A stretch of DNA of 64,000 nucleotides from Trachythela sp. YZ-2020 (GCA_016169945.1 JADLSH010000387.1:1488001-1552000); one strand, 5' to 3'. Shown: positions 34,355 through 46,003, counted from the stretch's first letter. Numbers and translations: made by a program. Notes: generated by a model not told the origin, from the letters alone.

Positions 34355-34480
34355 TTTGACCAGTGAAGAATGTCTTAAAAAGTATTACAAAAGGACACCT
34401 TGTTCATTTGTCCTATTAAGCTTGTCGTGTTAACATGGGAAACTGCTTCGGACAGCCGCAAACACCTAGTATAGCACTGC

Positions 34481-35574
34481 GTGAGATTTGAGGAAAAGAG
34501 GAAGGAAACGATTCTCAACAAAATTTACTACAACCCCAAGCACGAAGCTAGTTTTGGTGGTTTAGAAAAACTTTATCGTGCAGCGAGGGCAACAAAAACC
34601 AACCTAAATATTAGTCGAAATGACGTGCGTGAATGGTTACAGTCGCAAGAGACGTACACTTTACACAAGCCTGTCCGTAAAAACTACCCTCGTACCAGAG
34701 TTTTTGTTGCCGGTATAGATGATCAATTTGAAGCTGATTTGGCCGATTTTCAATCGCTAAGTGCACAGAATGATAACTATAGGTTTTTACTTGTTTGTAT
34801 TGACTGTTTTAGTAAATATGCCTGGGTTAGGCCGATAAAGAATAAGACAGGCCCAGTCGTTACGCGCGCTTTTCGTGACATTTTAGAAGAAGGTCGCGTA
34901 CCCAACTATCTTCATACAGATCAAGGTACAGAATTTTTGAATGCACAATTTCGAAATCTCATGCGACAATACGCCATTCAGTTTTTTACAACTAACAGTG
35001 AGACCAAAGCTAGTATAGCCGAAAGATTTATAAGAACATTAAAGGAAAAAATATATCGTTATTTCACGGCAAAAAACACTGCCGTTATATTGACACATTG
35101 CAGGATATAGTATAGGCGTACAATCACACTTTTCACCGTTCGATTAAAGAAATGCCAGCTAATGTTACAAGAGAGAATGAGTTCAAAGTCAGGCAAACGC
35201 TCTATGGTGAGAAACAGGCAAAAGTCAAATTCAAATTTAATGTCGGTGATTTAGTAAAAATAAGTAAGACTCGAAGACAATTTGAGAAAGCTTACAATCA
35301 AGGTTGGACAGAGGAAAACTTCACCGTAGCTGAACAAATTGCACGAAACCCATCAGTTTACAAAATCAAGGACTATGACGGCGAGATACTTGGTGGTATA
35401 TTTTACGAACAAGAACTCCAACGAGTTGTAAAGAAAGATGAGGTTTACCGAGTTGACAGCGTTCTACGGACACGCACAAGAAACGGTCGCAAGCAATATC
35501 TAGTGAGCTGGAAAAATTACCCTGCAAAATTTAACAGTTGGGTAGATGAAAAAGATATAAGCAACATAAAATAA
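34481..35574 (+). pseudogene. Polinton integrase with chromodomain, broken
   Basis: The first part has a retroviral-type rve core: an Asp in EADLADFQ, HTDQGTEF as the second Asp, and the Glu in SIAERFIRTLKEK. The frame is lost at about 35085 and a TAG remains before the second part resumes near 35120. The second part carries an integrase C-terminal domain (VGDLVKISK) and a chromodomain (VYRVDSVLRTR..., YLVSWKNYP-SWV). This is the enzyme that inserts Polintons; this copy is inactive. Confidence 0.85.
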
Positions 35575-35603
35575 CTTTCGCGTTTAGTGGTATATCAAAC
35601 GCC

Positions 35604-36261
35604 GTGATGGAAAGGTCAAAACCATTTTTCTTAACTTTACCTAGTAATAGCTGTTTAGAAATCTTTCCTTCAAATACAGTCGCAAATTTTAATGTGAAAC
35701 TTCCTGAAACAATTTCCCTAACGGGGGAGTGGGAGATTGCCCTTGTTGAGATGCAATATGCACATACCTGGAGTACTATAAGACAGGGTACCCAACAAAC
35801 ATTCATATATATGCTTGGAAGTGAACGAAATACTGGAGTCGTCGACAGTGGACATTACGAGAGCGTACCTGACCTTGTCAAGAATTTAAACAGTCGTATG
35901 TCGAAAGATGCACAAAGCAAAATTCAATTAACGTATAATCGACGTACGCGTAAAGTGACGGCAGACGTGAAAAAACAAGCGAGTGTCTGGTTCAGGGGTG
36001 ATATCGCTGCTGCGTTAGGATTTGACCAAGATAGTTATATCACAAAAAGTGCCTTTGCTGCGTGCTGTTCAAATTAAGGGTAAATACGGTGATACAATTA
36101 CAAGAACATACCAGAACCCATTATATATGCCAGTCGGTACGAAGCGGTTTGAAACATTGGAAGTGTATATAACGGATGACTCAGGGAGGCGAGTTCCATT
36201 CGAGTGCGGTCGGTCGATTTGTACACTTCATCTTAGACCAAGTCATTCCATATACTTTTAA
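35604..36261 (+). pseudogene. Polinton capsid-type protein, internally deleted
   Basis: The first frame (35604-36077) begins FFLTLPSNSC and contains the ISLTGEWEIALVEMQYAHTW segment typical of a minor-capsid/penton-like protein of Polintons in invertebrates. The second frame (from about 36055 to 36261) holds the C-terminal part (VPLLRAV, ITDDSGRRVPFE, LRPSHS). The middle of the protein appears missing and the frames differ, so this copy is broken by a deletion. The exact capsid role is inferred from family context. Confidence 0.65.
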
Positions 36262-36262
36262 T

Positions 36263-36481
36263 ATGAAACAGTGGCAAACAGGCGGTGCTCTGCCGGTTTT
36301 TGTTGGAGCTAGAACGCAAAGAGGATTTGGTAGATTTCGAACACAGAGCGGCAATGGCTTAGGGGGAATTTTTAGAAGATTATTTCGCAGGGCAGTTCCG
36401 TTTCTAATTCGTGGCGGTAAAGAAGTAGGTCGAGAGGCTCTAAAGACAGGTGTCGCTATTGGAGAAGATGTACTTCGGTGA
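36263..36481 (+). CDS. Small glycine/arginine-rich pVI/pX-like protein
   Basis: This 72-residue frame starts two bases after the capsid stop and ends overlapping the leader of the RING gene. It has a Gly/Arg-rich start (GARTQRGFGRF) and an amphipathic segment (GGIFRRLFRRAVPFLIRGGK). That organisation fits the small minor-virion proteins (adenovirus pX/pVI-like) found next to the capsid gene in adintovirus-type Polintons. Assignment is by context and composition. Confidence 0.5.
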   Translation: MKQWQTGGALPVFVGARTQRGFGRFRTQSGNGLGGIFRRLFRRAVPFLIRGGKEVGREALKTGVAIGEDVLR

Positions 36482-36501
36482 AACTAGCAAGAGCGCAAGA
36501 A

Positions 36502-36837
36502 ATGGCTTCGATCGGTAGAGGTAGGGCTAGAGGAAGGGGTGACCGTAGCGGGTTTCACACCCATGCTTCCTTTTCACGTCGCCCTGGGTTGGTGAAAACC
36601 GACTGTTTTATTTGCCTAGAGGAGATAAACCGAAATGAACGGTACTCCTTCGATATGCCGTGTTGTGGACAAGTGATTCACTTGGCATGTTGGACGCGTT
36701 GGAAGAAAGAGCAAGTCACTCCATCATGCGCTATGTGTCGGACCCCCTGGAATACGGAGGCCGTATGCTTTCTTTGCTATCGGGCCAAATACTCCCAGAT
36801 GCAATGGTTGCCTCGGTGTGCTCCCGCGCAAATGTGA
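36502..36837 (+). CDS. RING-finger protein, most intact copy
   Basis: This is a 111-residue protein. The N-terminus is Gly/Arg-rich (MASIGRGRARGRGDR) and basic, followed by a RING-like domain: CFICLEE, PCCGQVIHLACW, CAMCRTPW (residues about 36-85). A Cys-containing tail (CFLCYRAKYSQ) ends at CAPAQM. All expected metal ligands are present. It is likely a ubiquitin ligase-type protein acting on host factors; the Polinton role is unknown. A histone-type stem-loop follows 45 nt after the stop. Confidence 0.75.
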   Translation: MASIGRGRARGRGDRSGFHTHASFSRRPGLVKTDCFICLEEINRNERYSFDMPCCGQVIHLACWTRWKKEQVTPSCAMCRTPWNTEAVCFLCYRAKYSQMQWLPRCAPAQM

Positions 36838-36882
36838 ATTTGGAAACACGTTTGTCAGTTGGGCTAAAAGATTTAAAACAAC

Positions 36883-36898
36883 GGCTCTTTTAAGAGCC
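36883..36898 (+). terminator. Histone-type 3' stem-loop after RING gene
   Basis: GGCTCTTTTAAGAGCC forms a 6-bp stem with a 4-nt loop (TTTA), followed by ACCA and a purine-rich AAAAAGAA about 12 nt on. This matches the metazoan replication-dependent histone mRNA stem-loop (GGCYCU, UYUN, AGRGCC) and a histone downstream element. It is 45 nt after the stop codon. Confidence 0.75.
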
Positions 36899-37019
36899 AC
36901 CAAATTTATCAAAAAGAATTATAAACTCAAATTCGATCATATTAAAATATATAAGTTTATTCACAACTACGATTACAATTTTATATTAACTACAAATTCT
37001 CACATGCACATTTATTAGT

Positions 37020-37672
37020 TTAAAAGTTTGTCAGCCACTGTCCCTGTGATTTCTTTTTAGCTCTTTTTTTACTTGGTGACACATTTGGAGTGTCGTCCTT
37101 TGACCTGTCAGGGTCGTTTTTTTCATAACCGTAAGTTATAAAGAGTTGTAGTCGTTCAGGGTTGCGTATTAAATCTTCTGGAAGATTAATTTCCTTAAGA
37201 CCTTTGGTAAATAATTCAAATCCATTTGGTTTATTATTTTTTCTGTGTCTAAGAGAATCGCTAACTAAAGTTGTAATATTTGTATTTGGCATTCTGTAAA
37301 AATATTACTGAAATGGTGATGCGAGCCTTTGGTGAACAAATTTGCTAGTTCTAAATTATCCAATAATTCATTTTGCAGGTCATCAATTATCATTAACGTA
37401 TGAAAGGACGGATCGGTTACGCCTTTGATGTCGGGAAACCCCTCATAAAATTGTATCTCTGGTATGTTTTGTCGTATTTCGTCAAAAATAGGTTGATATT
37501 CCCCATAACAATATATGATTTGATCAACTTTTCGGTCAATCATTTGAGGTAAGTTTTCAAGAAACTTTTTTACCCAAACGGTTTTGCCTGAGCCAGAAGG
37601 ACCAGAAATCTGCAGGCAGAAACAAGCTTTTAGTTTTGGATCCATGCTAGTTTGACGCAAATGAAAACACAT
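37020..37672 (-). pseudogene. Polinton DNA-packaging ATPase, broken
   Basis: The N-terminal frame (37265-37672) has a Walker A (SGPSGSGKT) followed by VWVKKFL, and a Walker B-like LMIIDDLQNE, as in the FtsK/HerA-type packaging ATPases of Polintons. It breaks after LFTKGSHH and ends out of frame. The overlapping second frame (37020-37292) carries a plausible C-terminal part (LFTKGLKEINLPEDL..., basic KKRAKKK tail). The central sensor/arginine-finger region seems deleted. It is antisense to its neighbours, with AATAAA just past the stop. Confidence 0.75.
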
Positions 37673-37760
37673 CGATGGTGCTCTAAGTATTTAAAGTTTC
37701 AACCATGCATTTTAACGACCACACTAATTTATTACTTTTTAAAACAGACTCAACACAACT

Positions 37761-38138
37761 ATGAGTGGAATTCAACAACCTCATAGATATCGACCTGGCA
37801 ATATCCCTCTTAGGTTAGTTAGACCATCGTTAGACCATCGTGGTGTGCCCACAAAATTGTGTAGCGCTGTTGGACATGAACCAAAAGAGACAGAGGATTG
37901 TCATATATGTCTAGAGGAAATTCGATTTGGACAAACTAGGGCAATTGCGACACCGTGTTGTGATCACTACGTACATCTAAGGTGTTTTCGAAGATGGAAA
38001 CGTGAACTGCGTCGCGGAAGGCAAAACATTACATGCGCTATGTCTCGACAGCCGTGGGATTCTACATCGCTATGTGTGCTTTGCGAGCGGAATAGAACAA
38101 CCTGCAAAACATGCACGATGCGACTATTCCATCCTTAA
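37761..38138 (+). CDS. Divergent RING-finger protein
   Basis: This is an intact 125-residue frame from ATG 37761. The N-terminal 50 residues are basic and Pro-rich. The RING core is CHICLEE, PCCDHYVHLRCF, and CAMSRQPW, where the penultimate Cys ligand is Ser. A cysteine-rich tail (CVLCERNRTTCKTC) follows and could supply ligands. Sequence differs strongly from the other RING copies, so it is an older paralogue. No histone-type stem-loop follows. Confidence 0.65.
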   Translation: MSGIQQPHRYRPGNIPLRLVRPSLDHRGVPTKLCSAVGHEPKETEDCHICLEEIRFGQTRAIATPCCDHYVHLRCFRRWKRELRRGRQNITCAMSRQPWDSTSLCVLCERNRTTCKTCTMRLFHP

Positions 38139-38140
38139 TT

Positions 38141-39090
38141 AACAAGAAAAAATATTTTGTGTAACTAACATTTATTAAGAGACTGTACGTTAAATTCAAC
38201 TCTTAAGATTTGTAATAAAAAAAACAAAAAAAACAACATTTTCTGGCATGGTATTTCATTGCTAGAGCTTTAGCAATTTACAAATTACAATCCCTCTATG
38301 TAAAGCCTGTTTCTTGCAATCTCAGCATAGACGCGTTTGGCCAATGTGGTAAACTTACAATGTGTTCACCCATGTACAACAGTTAATGACTTCTTAATGA
38401 CTTTCGCTATTCAATTCCAATTAGTGATATTCAAATTACACGCGGTTATAAGCTGTACACTAACCCACCAACCATGAAATTAGGCGTTGAAACCAAGACA
38501 GTTTATTGACTTTTTATTTAAAACAACAAGAAAACTGACGTTTTATTAACAATTGTATACATAGTCTTATTAGTGACACTCTTTGTGGTAAAGATTTTTA
38601 ATAAATTAAGTGATGACTTCTTAACAATGCCTAAATATGTGTTAAAAAAAAATAACTAAAAGAAGAAAAGTATTTTGCCAGGAGAGGGACTCGAACCCCC
38701 GACATCCGAAAGTGGTAGAAAAATTAAAAAATTTTTGTTGCTAAAAGTACTGTGTAGGCCTTTGTTAACCGGCTGGCAAAATTGTAGAACGTATTTCGGT
38801 TTTTTTTTGTGTTTTTACAAGGTTTTTACAAAGTGTATTTATAATTTGCATTCGTTGCTATGGCAACAGAACAGGATTTTTTTAAATTTTGGTCATTTTT
38901 TTGGATGGTATGAAATAAAATGCTGAAATGTTAATAGATCACCAAAGTTGAGTCACCAGGCTTTATGTTCAGCGGCTTTTATCGCAAACATTGCGTCAGA
39001 TTGCGTTTTGTGAACAGAAACACGTTTGGCAAGCACTTCACTTCAGAGCAAATTTTTATATCTTGGTTTTGTGAGATTTTGAAAACGGTG
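38141..39090. other. No gene recognised; tRNA-like fragment inside
   Basis: This is AT-rich DNA between Polinton copy A and the Kolobok transposase gene. The 5' end of the Kolobok element must lie here or just upstream, but no inverse of its right terminus was found. Confidence 0.5.
38677..38712 (-). other. tRNA 3'-half-like fragment
   Basis: On the minus strand GGGGGTTCGAGTCCCTC is a canonical T-arm (GGGGG/CCCTC stem, TTCGAGT loop). It is followed by seven acceptor-like bases TCCTGGC and A. No convincing D-arm or anticodon arm precedes it, so it is a tRNA or tRNA-derived SINE fragment. The isotype cannot be given. Confidence 0.45.
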
Positions 39091-39100
39091 TGCTGGGGAA

Positions 39101-41161
39101 ATGGTCGGAAAGAATAAAAGGAGTGTTTTTCGTAAGTCAAGGAAAAGACTTGGTTTTGTTGGTGTCCAAAAACAAGCCTCTAGTGGCGAACAAACCTCGT
39201 CGAATGACAACAATAATGACAGCCATGATAATGAATCGCAGCGTGGATCAGATCATGGTGAAATTGCCACTAGGACTACGTCAGAAGAAAATCAAACGCC
39301 AATAAGTGCATCCAGCAGAAAGCTAAGTTCTCAAGAGTCTTCTCTTTCTCAATTGTGTTCTCTTGACAATATTGGTGATCAAACTCCTCAATACAGACTT
39401 GTTGACATTCATAAGCTGTCGTCTGCTGTTTTTGACATTCATAAATGCGAAGAAGGTAAGACTTGTGTTGCTCATAATCACTAATAGTTAGGGATTTTAC
39501 TTGCAGAAGTTTAGCAGCTAGCCCTGTTGACTTTTAGGAGTACACAGCTTGTGTGATATAACATGTATTCATCACAGTTACTAACTATTTTATTCACTAT
39601 TCAGGAAACTTGTTGCTTGAAGAAGAACGAAGGCAAGGGTTTATGTCCACCCTGCACATAAAATGCAGCTCATGAGAAGATGTTGAAGTGCTGAATACGT
39701 CTTCCAGCATCTCAAATAGAGGAACATCCTTTGACGTGAATCGACGACTGGTGTATAATTCAATAGAAACTGGTTGTGGCTATGAAGGATTGGCAACATT
39801 ATGCAGTACTTTAAACATGCCCTGTATGAGTACGACTGCCTATTATAAACAGATGGAGAATATCATGGACGTGTTGGAGAGTGAATGCAAAGAAGAAATG
39901 ATCAGAGTTGGGGCAAAAGCTCGTGATGCCATCTTGAAAGAGAACAAAGAAACAGATAATGAACAGCCAGTGGACATTGCTGTCAGTTTTGATGGCACAT
40001 GGGCAAAGCGAGGATTTACCTCATTGTCCGGTGTTGTCTTCGTAATTTCAGTTGACACCGGCGAGGTATTAGATTATCATGTTCTGTCAAAAGCCTGTCA
40101 GAAATGTGCTCGAAAGAAATCACAATGTGAAGATGATGATGAATTTGAAGAGTGGCAGATGGAACATGAGATGTCAAACCAATGTGACATAAACTTTGAT
40201 GGTAGCTCACCAGCAATGGAGGCCGATGGAGCAACAATACTTTGGAAACGATCCATATCCACCCACAATCTTAAGATATCGCTGGATGGTCTGTGATGGT
40301 GACAGCAAAGCATTCAATTCGGTTGAAGACATGTATCCTGATTGTAAGGTTGAAAAACTTGACTGTGTCGGACACGTTCAGAAGCGAATGGGAAAACACC
40401 TCATGAAACTAAAAGCGGCCACTAAAGGAAAACTGAACGATGGAAAGACAATTGGCGGACAAGGTCGCCTTACTGAAGTAAAGATCAAGAAATTACAAAG
40501 ATATTATGGCCTTGCAATTCGTCAAAACACCATTGGCAAAACTTCGCCCTCACAACAAGAAATTGATGCAGCAGTGTACCAAATGAAAAAGAACATTATT
40601 GCATCCCTGCATCATAATGTTCAATCCGACGACCTGGTTCAACAACACAGATTTTGCCCAAGAGGAGAAAAGTCGTGGTGCAAGTGGCAGCAGGATGCAG
40701 CAAGTGGAACGTCAACTTACAAAGACTGCTTGCCTCATGTTTTCATAGAAGTTTTGAAGCCTGTGTTCATGACTCTAAGTGAAAGCAACCTTCTGAGAAG
40801 ATGTGTACTTGGAGCAACACAAAATGTTAACGAGTGCATCAATGGTGTTGTCTGGTCTCGATGTCACAAGCACAAGCATCATGGAGCTAAGTCGGTTCGT
40901 TGTGCAGTTGCCTCTTCTGTTCTGCAATTTCACTCTGGAGCAGCCAGCAGAGAGCATATAATGAGAAAACTTTCTATTCCTGGTGGTGAGCATACAAGCA
41001 AAAGTTCTGCAAGAAAAGACAAGAAGCGCTTGAGAACTGCAGATCTGCGAACGACCGAGAAAGCCAAAAAGCGACGCCAAGGAGAACAATTGCTTCGTGT
41101 TAGACGAGAAGAAGCCTTGAAAGAAGCTGAGGGCACCACATATGAAGCTGGTGCCTTTTAG
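39101..41161 (+). pseudogene. Kolobok-type transposase, inactivated
   Basis: ATG 39101 opens a Ser/Asn-rich N-terminal exon ending at a good donor (GAAG/GTAAGACT at about 39455). The acceptor TATTCAG lies at about 39604. The main domain has VSFDGTWAKRGF, SKACQKC, MVCDGDSKAF, DCVGHVQKRMGKHL, YYGLAIRQN and a basic C-terminus ending AGAF. This is the DDE transposase type assigned to Kolobok or, in Pfam, Mutator-like. An in-frame TGA at about 39673 and a one-base frameshift near 40273 inactivate it. Confidence 0.8.
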
Positions 41162-41794
41162 GAACATGGCAAAACTAAAAATCATGAATTTGAGCAAATT
41201 AGACATTAATAAATAGACTTGACAATTAGCCCAAACTTTGAATGCCGTTTTCTCAAAACTGGCTATTTGAGCCTATTTCGAAGGTTGAGAAATGATATCT
41301 CTTGAACTATTTGTTCAATTGATCTGAAATTTTCAGTATTTATGCATTTCTCTATGTTCTTTGGGATGAGTTGAGGATTTTTTTATATTCAATTTTGAAG
41401 AAGATCTATTGCATAAAAATTCCAGAGATATTTATCGACTAATTTCAACGGTGCGTTATTCTGAAAATTTAGAAGTTATTCAAAAATCCTCAACTCATCC
41501 CCATAATTACTTAGTATAGTATCACTGACTAAAAAATGGGTTAATATGGCCATGTCAGTAGCAAGATATCTTTTCTCAAATACAGTATGCTGGAAAAACA
41601 GCATGTGGCCACTTTAACTGCTCAGGTTGCCATAGGCAACGCATTCATATATATTTTAAATATATTTTCAGATTCTCCCACTCATTAGCTATCTGCTGAT
41701 ATATAGTTTGCCTAAGGTTTATTAAAAATTGTTGCTACAATGTAGGTCTAAAAAATAGCTAATTGCAACACATTAGTTTGGGTGGAACCTCCCC
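41162..41794 (+). mobile_element. Right end of the Kolobok-type element
   Basis: Non-coding DNA after the transposase ends GGGTGGAACCTCCCC directly followed by TTAA (41795-41798), the expected target site of Kolobok elements. The left end was not found. Confidence 0.55.
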
Positions 41795-41798
41795 TTAA

Positions 41799-41990
41799 AG
41801 CTATTCAGTTACTATTTGCCAACTTTAACCTTCTTTAACTCAAAACGGGCTTGAAAAATCGCATTAGTCATTTAATTGTCTTATGTATACTTTTTGGTGA
41901 ACGTTCTATTGGCATAGTTTATTTTTGTTAAAAGTGAACTTGAAATTCTGCATTTTTTGCTATTATAGTAATTCAATAGGCACATATATT
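41799..41990. other. Spacer between Kolobok element and LINE
   Basis: About 190 bp of AT-rich DNA. The boundary of the LINE 5' end is not defined. Confidence 0.4.
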
Positions 41991-42001
41991 CAGACAAACT
42001 T

Positions 42002-43036
42002 TTGAAATCAAAACAATGCGGAGTTTCTCCAAGTCCAAACCAGCCCAACGATCGCGAACAAATCAATTACGGCCGTCTTAACGAGAATGAACCAGTAAGC
42101 GATAATAATACAAATAATCCGGTAAGCGATAATACAAAATATATCCGTATTGAGAGTCCTCTTGGAGATTTGTGTCTTAATCAGTCTTTTACAGATGCAA
42201 ATATCGATACGATTAAAAACAATGGCAGTCCGAAGCGTGACGAATCATTAATTACGTCGGTATGTCAACGAATTGAAAATCCTTTTGAAATTAAAACTAA
42301 GGGTATTCAGAGGCATGTTGATCCACCAATTATATCGGTTTGCCAACCAGTTGAAGAATTGTGTTCTACTGCCAATACCGATGTAGATAACCATATGGCT
42401 AGTAAATTATCACGCTTAAGAAATGAGAATGATTTACTTCAAAGAAATGTTACCGTTTTGCGAGACGAAAATAACTTGCTTCGTGATACCAGCGAAGTCT
42501 TATCAATGGAATTGGAAAAACGCAAAGTTAAACCTAAAGTTTGGGATTCGTCTCAAGAAACTTGCCCAGAAACGCAAAACAACCCACAATCAGAAGGGTA
42601 TTTGCCATCCACTTATTCCCAGCCCTACATAAAGAGTAAAGATTGGAGAAACTATCTAAGACTAGTTAATCGTGTAACAACGAGCCAAATTGCACGTGAT
42701 GATATTACTAAGTCTCTCCCAGATGCAAATAGCGAAGGTCAAGGTAATTCATTTATAAATCAACCTGGCACTGGTGATGACAGCATACATCCGTGTGACC
42801 CTACCCATGACCATAACCAACATTATCCCATCCCAACGCGCATCACTCTACGTACCTCATCAACAAATCGTTTGAGAAGAGAGTCTAGCAAATCCTTAAA
42901 AAGCAAACAGGCTAACAGAGGAACAAGCAAATGGGCTAACAGAGACAAGTTTTTTCGATCGCGCCCCATGTATCACCAAACCGATTGGCTGAAAGACAAA
43001 CACGAGCGGAAGAAATGGTACAGCTATTACTACTAG
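42002..43036 (+). pseudogene. CR1-type LINE ORF1 (5'-incomplete)
   Basis: A 344-codon frame has no ATG at its beginning, so it is probably truncated or mutated at the 5' end. It holds a leucine-rich coiled coil at about residues 130-170 (LSRLRNENDLLQ, LRDENNLL) and a hydrophilic basic C-terminus. It overlaps the start of the endonuclease frame. This fits an ORF1 RNA-chaperone-type protein of non-LTR elements. Confidence 0.6.
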
Positions 43037-45881
43037 AAGAACATGCACCACCGAGTAACGCACGTAAATCCAATTTAATTAATATTCCTTTGGAAAAGAA
43101 CAACGATAAATCAAAAAATGGGAAACTTCTCCCAAATGTAATGCTTTTAAATGCAAGATCACTTATTAATAAAACAGATGAATTGGAATTATTGGTTATT
43201 ACTAATGATATAGACATAGCTTGTATCACTGAGACGTGGTTAAAGGAAACTGTTCCCGATAAAGCTGTGGCTGTTTCTGGAATGACATTGGTTAGAAATG
43301 ATAGAACGTATGGTACAGGAGGGGGTGTTGCTTTATATGTGAACAACAAAATACCATTTAAAATTCGCAAGGACTTGAATGACCCCTTGTTTGAGTGTCA
43401 ATGGGTTACATTACGTCCAAAATGGTTACCAAGAGCAATTTCAAAATTGTGGTGTGCTGCGTATACCTACCACCGAGTCATAGCGAGATAGACAGTTTTA
43501 TGATTACTTTTATAATTGCTATGACAAACTCTGTACTGAAAGTCCTAACTCAGCTTTCATTGTTTCAGGCGATTTTAACCCAACGAGTAACGGCTTTCAA
43601 CAGAGTCGATTAAATAGACACTGTAGTCTCAAACAAGTTGTTAAGGTTCCGACACGGAATAACAATATACTTGATTTGATTTTTACAAATATCGCGCATT
43701 TCTATATAAATCCTGAGGTCTTGGCACCTCTATCAACATCAGATCATAACATTGTGTTGTGGAAAGCGAGAACTGATGCCTCTGTAGTAAAGGCTGGAAA
43801 CATAGTAAAGGTAAAAGTGAGAGATCTCAACCATACAAGTACGGAACAGTTTGGGGTTTTCTAGAGAACTATGACTGGAGTGAACTTTTCTCTAACAAAG
43901 GACTCGATGAGAAAGTTGATGCTTTTCTTCATTTTACTAAAGTGATTATCAACGAGTTTTTCCCGAAAGAATAATAAAAAAGCATACCAACGATAAACCC
44001 TTTATGACGCAAAAAATTAAATCTCTGATGGATAAAAGAAATAAAGCTTTTAAAAACAATAAAACCGAGCTCTTCAATTATTTACGTAGACAAGTTTCAG
44101 CTGAGATAAAGAAAGCCAAGCTGCAGTTTTATGATAAAAGGTAAGACTAAACCATAGTTCATGCCCAAAAGCATGGTGGAAGCAAGTTAAAAGATTAATT
44201 GGATCAAGGAAAAACGCTGTGACTCTAGTAGACTCGAGACAAATCTCCAAATGAACGATAAACAATCGGCAGATTCAATTAATAACTTCTTTGCTAATTT
44301 AACGATAAATTATCCACATATATCAAACGAGTGGCTAGAAATGCAATGCCCGGATGATCTACCGTTAATCAGTGTTGAAGAAGTTGCTAGAGAATTGAAT
44401 GCAATTAATGTTAACAAGGCACCTGGGCCAAATGATCCACCTTTGAAGATTCTGAAAATGTTTTCGAAATTGTTTGCCGTTCCCCTTGCTGAAATTTTTA
44501 ATGAGTCATTTCAGACAAAGAAATTTCCTGAAACTTGGAAAAATACAAAGTAACTGGGATTCCTAAGATCACACCATGTACAATCGCTGAAAACCTTAGA
44601 CCGATTGCATTAACCAGTGTTTTATCAAAAGTTCAGGAATCCTTTACCAACAAGTGGATAAATGAAGATATAAATGGGAAAATTTCCAATTCCCAATATG
44701 GAGGGCTCCCAGGATCTTCGACTTTGTATGCCCTTCTAAATCTACTCCACAACTGGTATAGAGCAATGGACGAGCCACAAAGAGTAATACGAATAATTTT
44801 TCTTGACTTTAGAAAAGCGTTCGATCTAATTAATCATAATATACTGCTAAGAAATATGAAAGAGATGGGAGTTAGATTGGCCTTAATCCAATGGTTTGGA
44901 ACATACCTCAATAAAAGATCCCATTTTACTAAATTTGGGAATGATACGTCTGATTATGCATATATCAATGGCGGAGTGCCACAAGGAAGTAAACTCGGAC
45001 CAATTGCCTTTGTAATAAAGATTGATAAACTTCCTCTGGAATAACAGAAGAAATCCAACTCATGATATCAACCAACATGGAAACTAATGTTATACTTGAA
45101 CATGATACATTAATGTTTATGGATGACACTACATTATACGAGGTACTAGATGTCAGCCACCATATTTCTGGGAAGCAACTGGGTGGTGCTGAAAGTAAAG
45201 TTAAGAGCGTTTTAAGGTTTACTGAAGAAGATATGATGGAGTTAAATCAAACGAAATGCAAAGAAATGATAATTGACTTTCGAAAAAATGTAACTGTTAT
45301 TCCACCGCTAGAAATCAATAGACATGTATTTGAAAGGGTTAAATGTTACAAATTACTTGGTTTATGGATTGATGACAATTTGAAGTGGTCAACTAACACA
45401 TGCTATATTGTTAAAAAGCGGTAAAAGACTGTATTTTCTGAAGATGTTAAAAGGTTATGGTGCACCAAAGCAGGATTTAAAAGCCTTTTATATGGCTGTC
45501 ATAAGATCGACACTTGAATATTGTGCTAAAATTTGGCACGGAAACTTAACCAAGGAACAGTCTACTGACATAGAACGAGTTCAGAAGCGTGCGCTTAGGA
45601 TAATTTGTCCTGGTCTGACTTATGAAGAAGCATTACTGGACTGTAACCTTAAAACATTAAAGGCTCGCAGAGAAGAGATGTGCGGAAACCTTATAAAAAC
45701 AATGACAGACCCTAGACATAGATTACACAGTTTATTGCCAGAAACAGTTAATCAGATAAGACAGAGACAAACTAGATCAAATGGAGAAAAACTGTATAAT
45801 TTTAGATATCGAACTGAACGATTTAAAAATAGCCCAATTGTCAAATTTTATTTAAGATTACTTGTAAATATTAACTCTTAA
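42985..45881 (+). pseudogene. CR1-type LINE ORF2, endonuclease plus reverse transcriptase
   Basis: The frames in order give an APE-type endonuclease (LLNARSLINK, CITETWL, GGGVALYV, later SDHNIV). The reverse transcriptase follows (NKAPGPND, LRPIALTSVLSK, IFLDFRKAFDLINH, GGVPQGSKLGP, FMDDTTLYEVLDV) and then a C-terminal domain (STLEYCAKIWHG, QKRALRII). At least six frame breaks (for example near 43440, 43560, 43860, 44540, 45045 and 45415) make it inactive. The FMDD catalytic box is typical of one animal CR1/Rex-like lineage. Confidence 0.85.
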
Positions 45882-46003
45882 CATTAGTCTTAGTATATTT
45901 TTTTATACAGTTTAAATGTAATTCACATTGTAAATTAGTATTTAGTATTTACTATTTAATGTGAAATTCTAGAAAGATTAAAAAAAAATAAAAAAAAAAC
46001 TCT
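45882..46003 (+). mobile_element. 3' UTR and A-rich end of the LINE
   Basis: A short AT-rich 3' UTR ends in GATTAAAAAAAAATAAAAAAAAA, the probable 3' terminus of the CR1-type insertion. Confidence 0.5.

Larger units (their letters stand above)
28292..38140. mobile_element. Polinton/Maverick (adintovirus-like) remnant, copy A
   Basis: A cluster of virus-like genes includes a PolB fragment, GRF and RING zinc-finger genes, an LRR membrane protein, integrase with chromodomain, a capsid-type protein, a small membrane-active type protein and a packaging ATPase on the opposite strand. Order and content match Polinton/Maverick elements. Most genes carry frameshifts, stops or deletions. No major capsid gene, protease or terminal repeats were recognised, so the element is defective or a rearranged composite. 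Confidence 0.8.

Noticed and set aside
36883..36898. Rho-independent bacterial terminator
   Set aside because: The setting is eukaryotic (introns, Wnt, Polinton) and no U-run follows; the tetraloop and ACCA fit the histone stem-loop.
38675..38926. ORF starting PGEGLEPPTSES
   Set aside because: The start is the antisense reading of a tRNA-like T-arm and the rest is low-complexity; it is not a gene.
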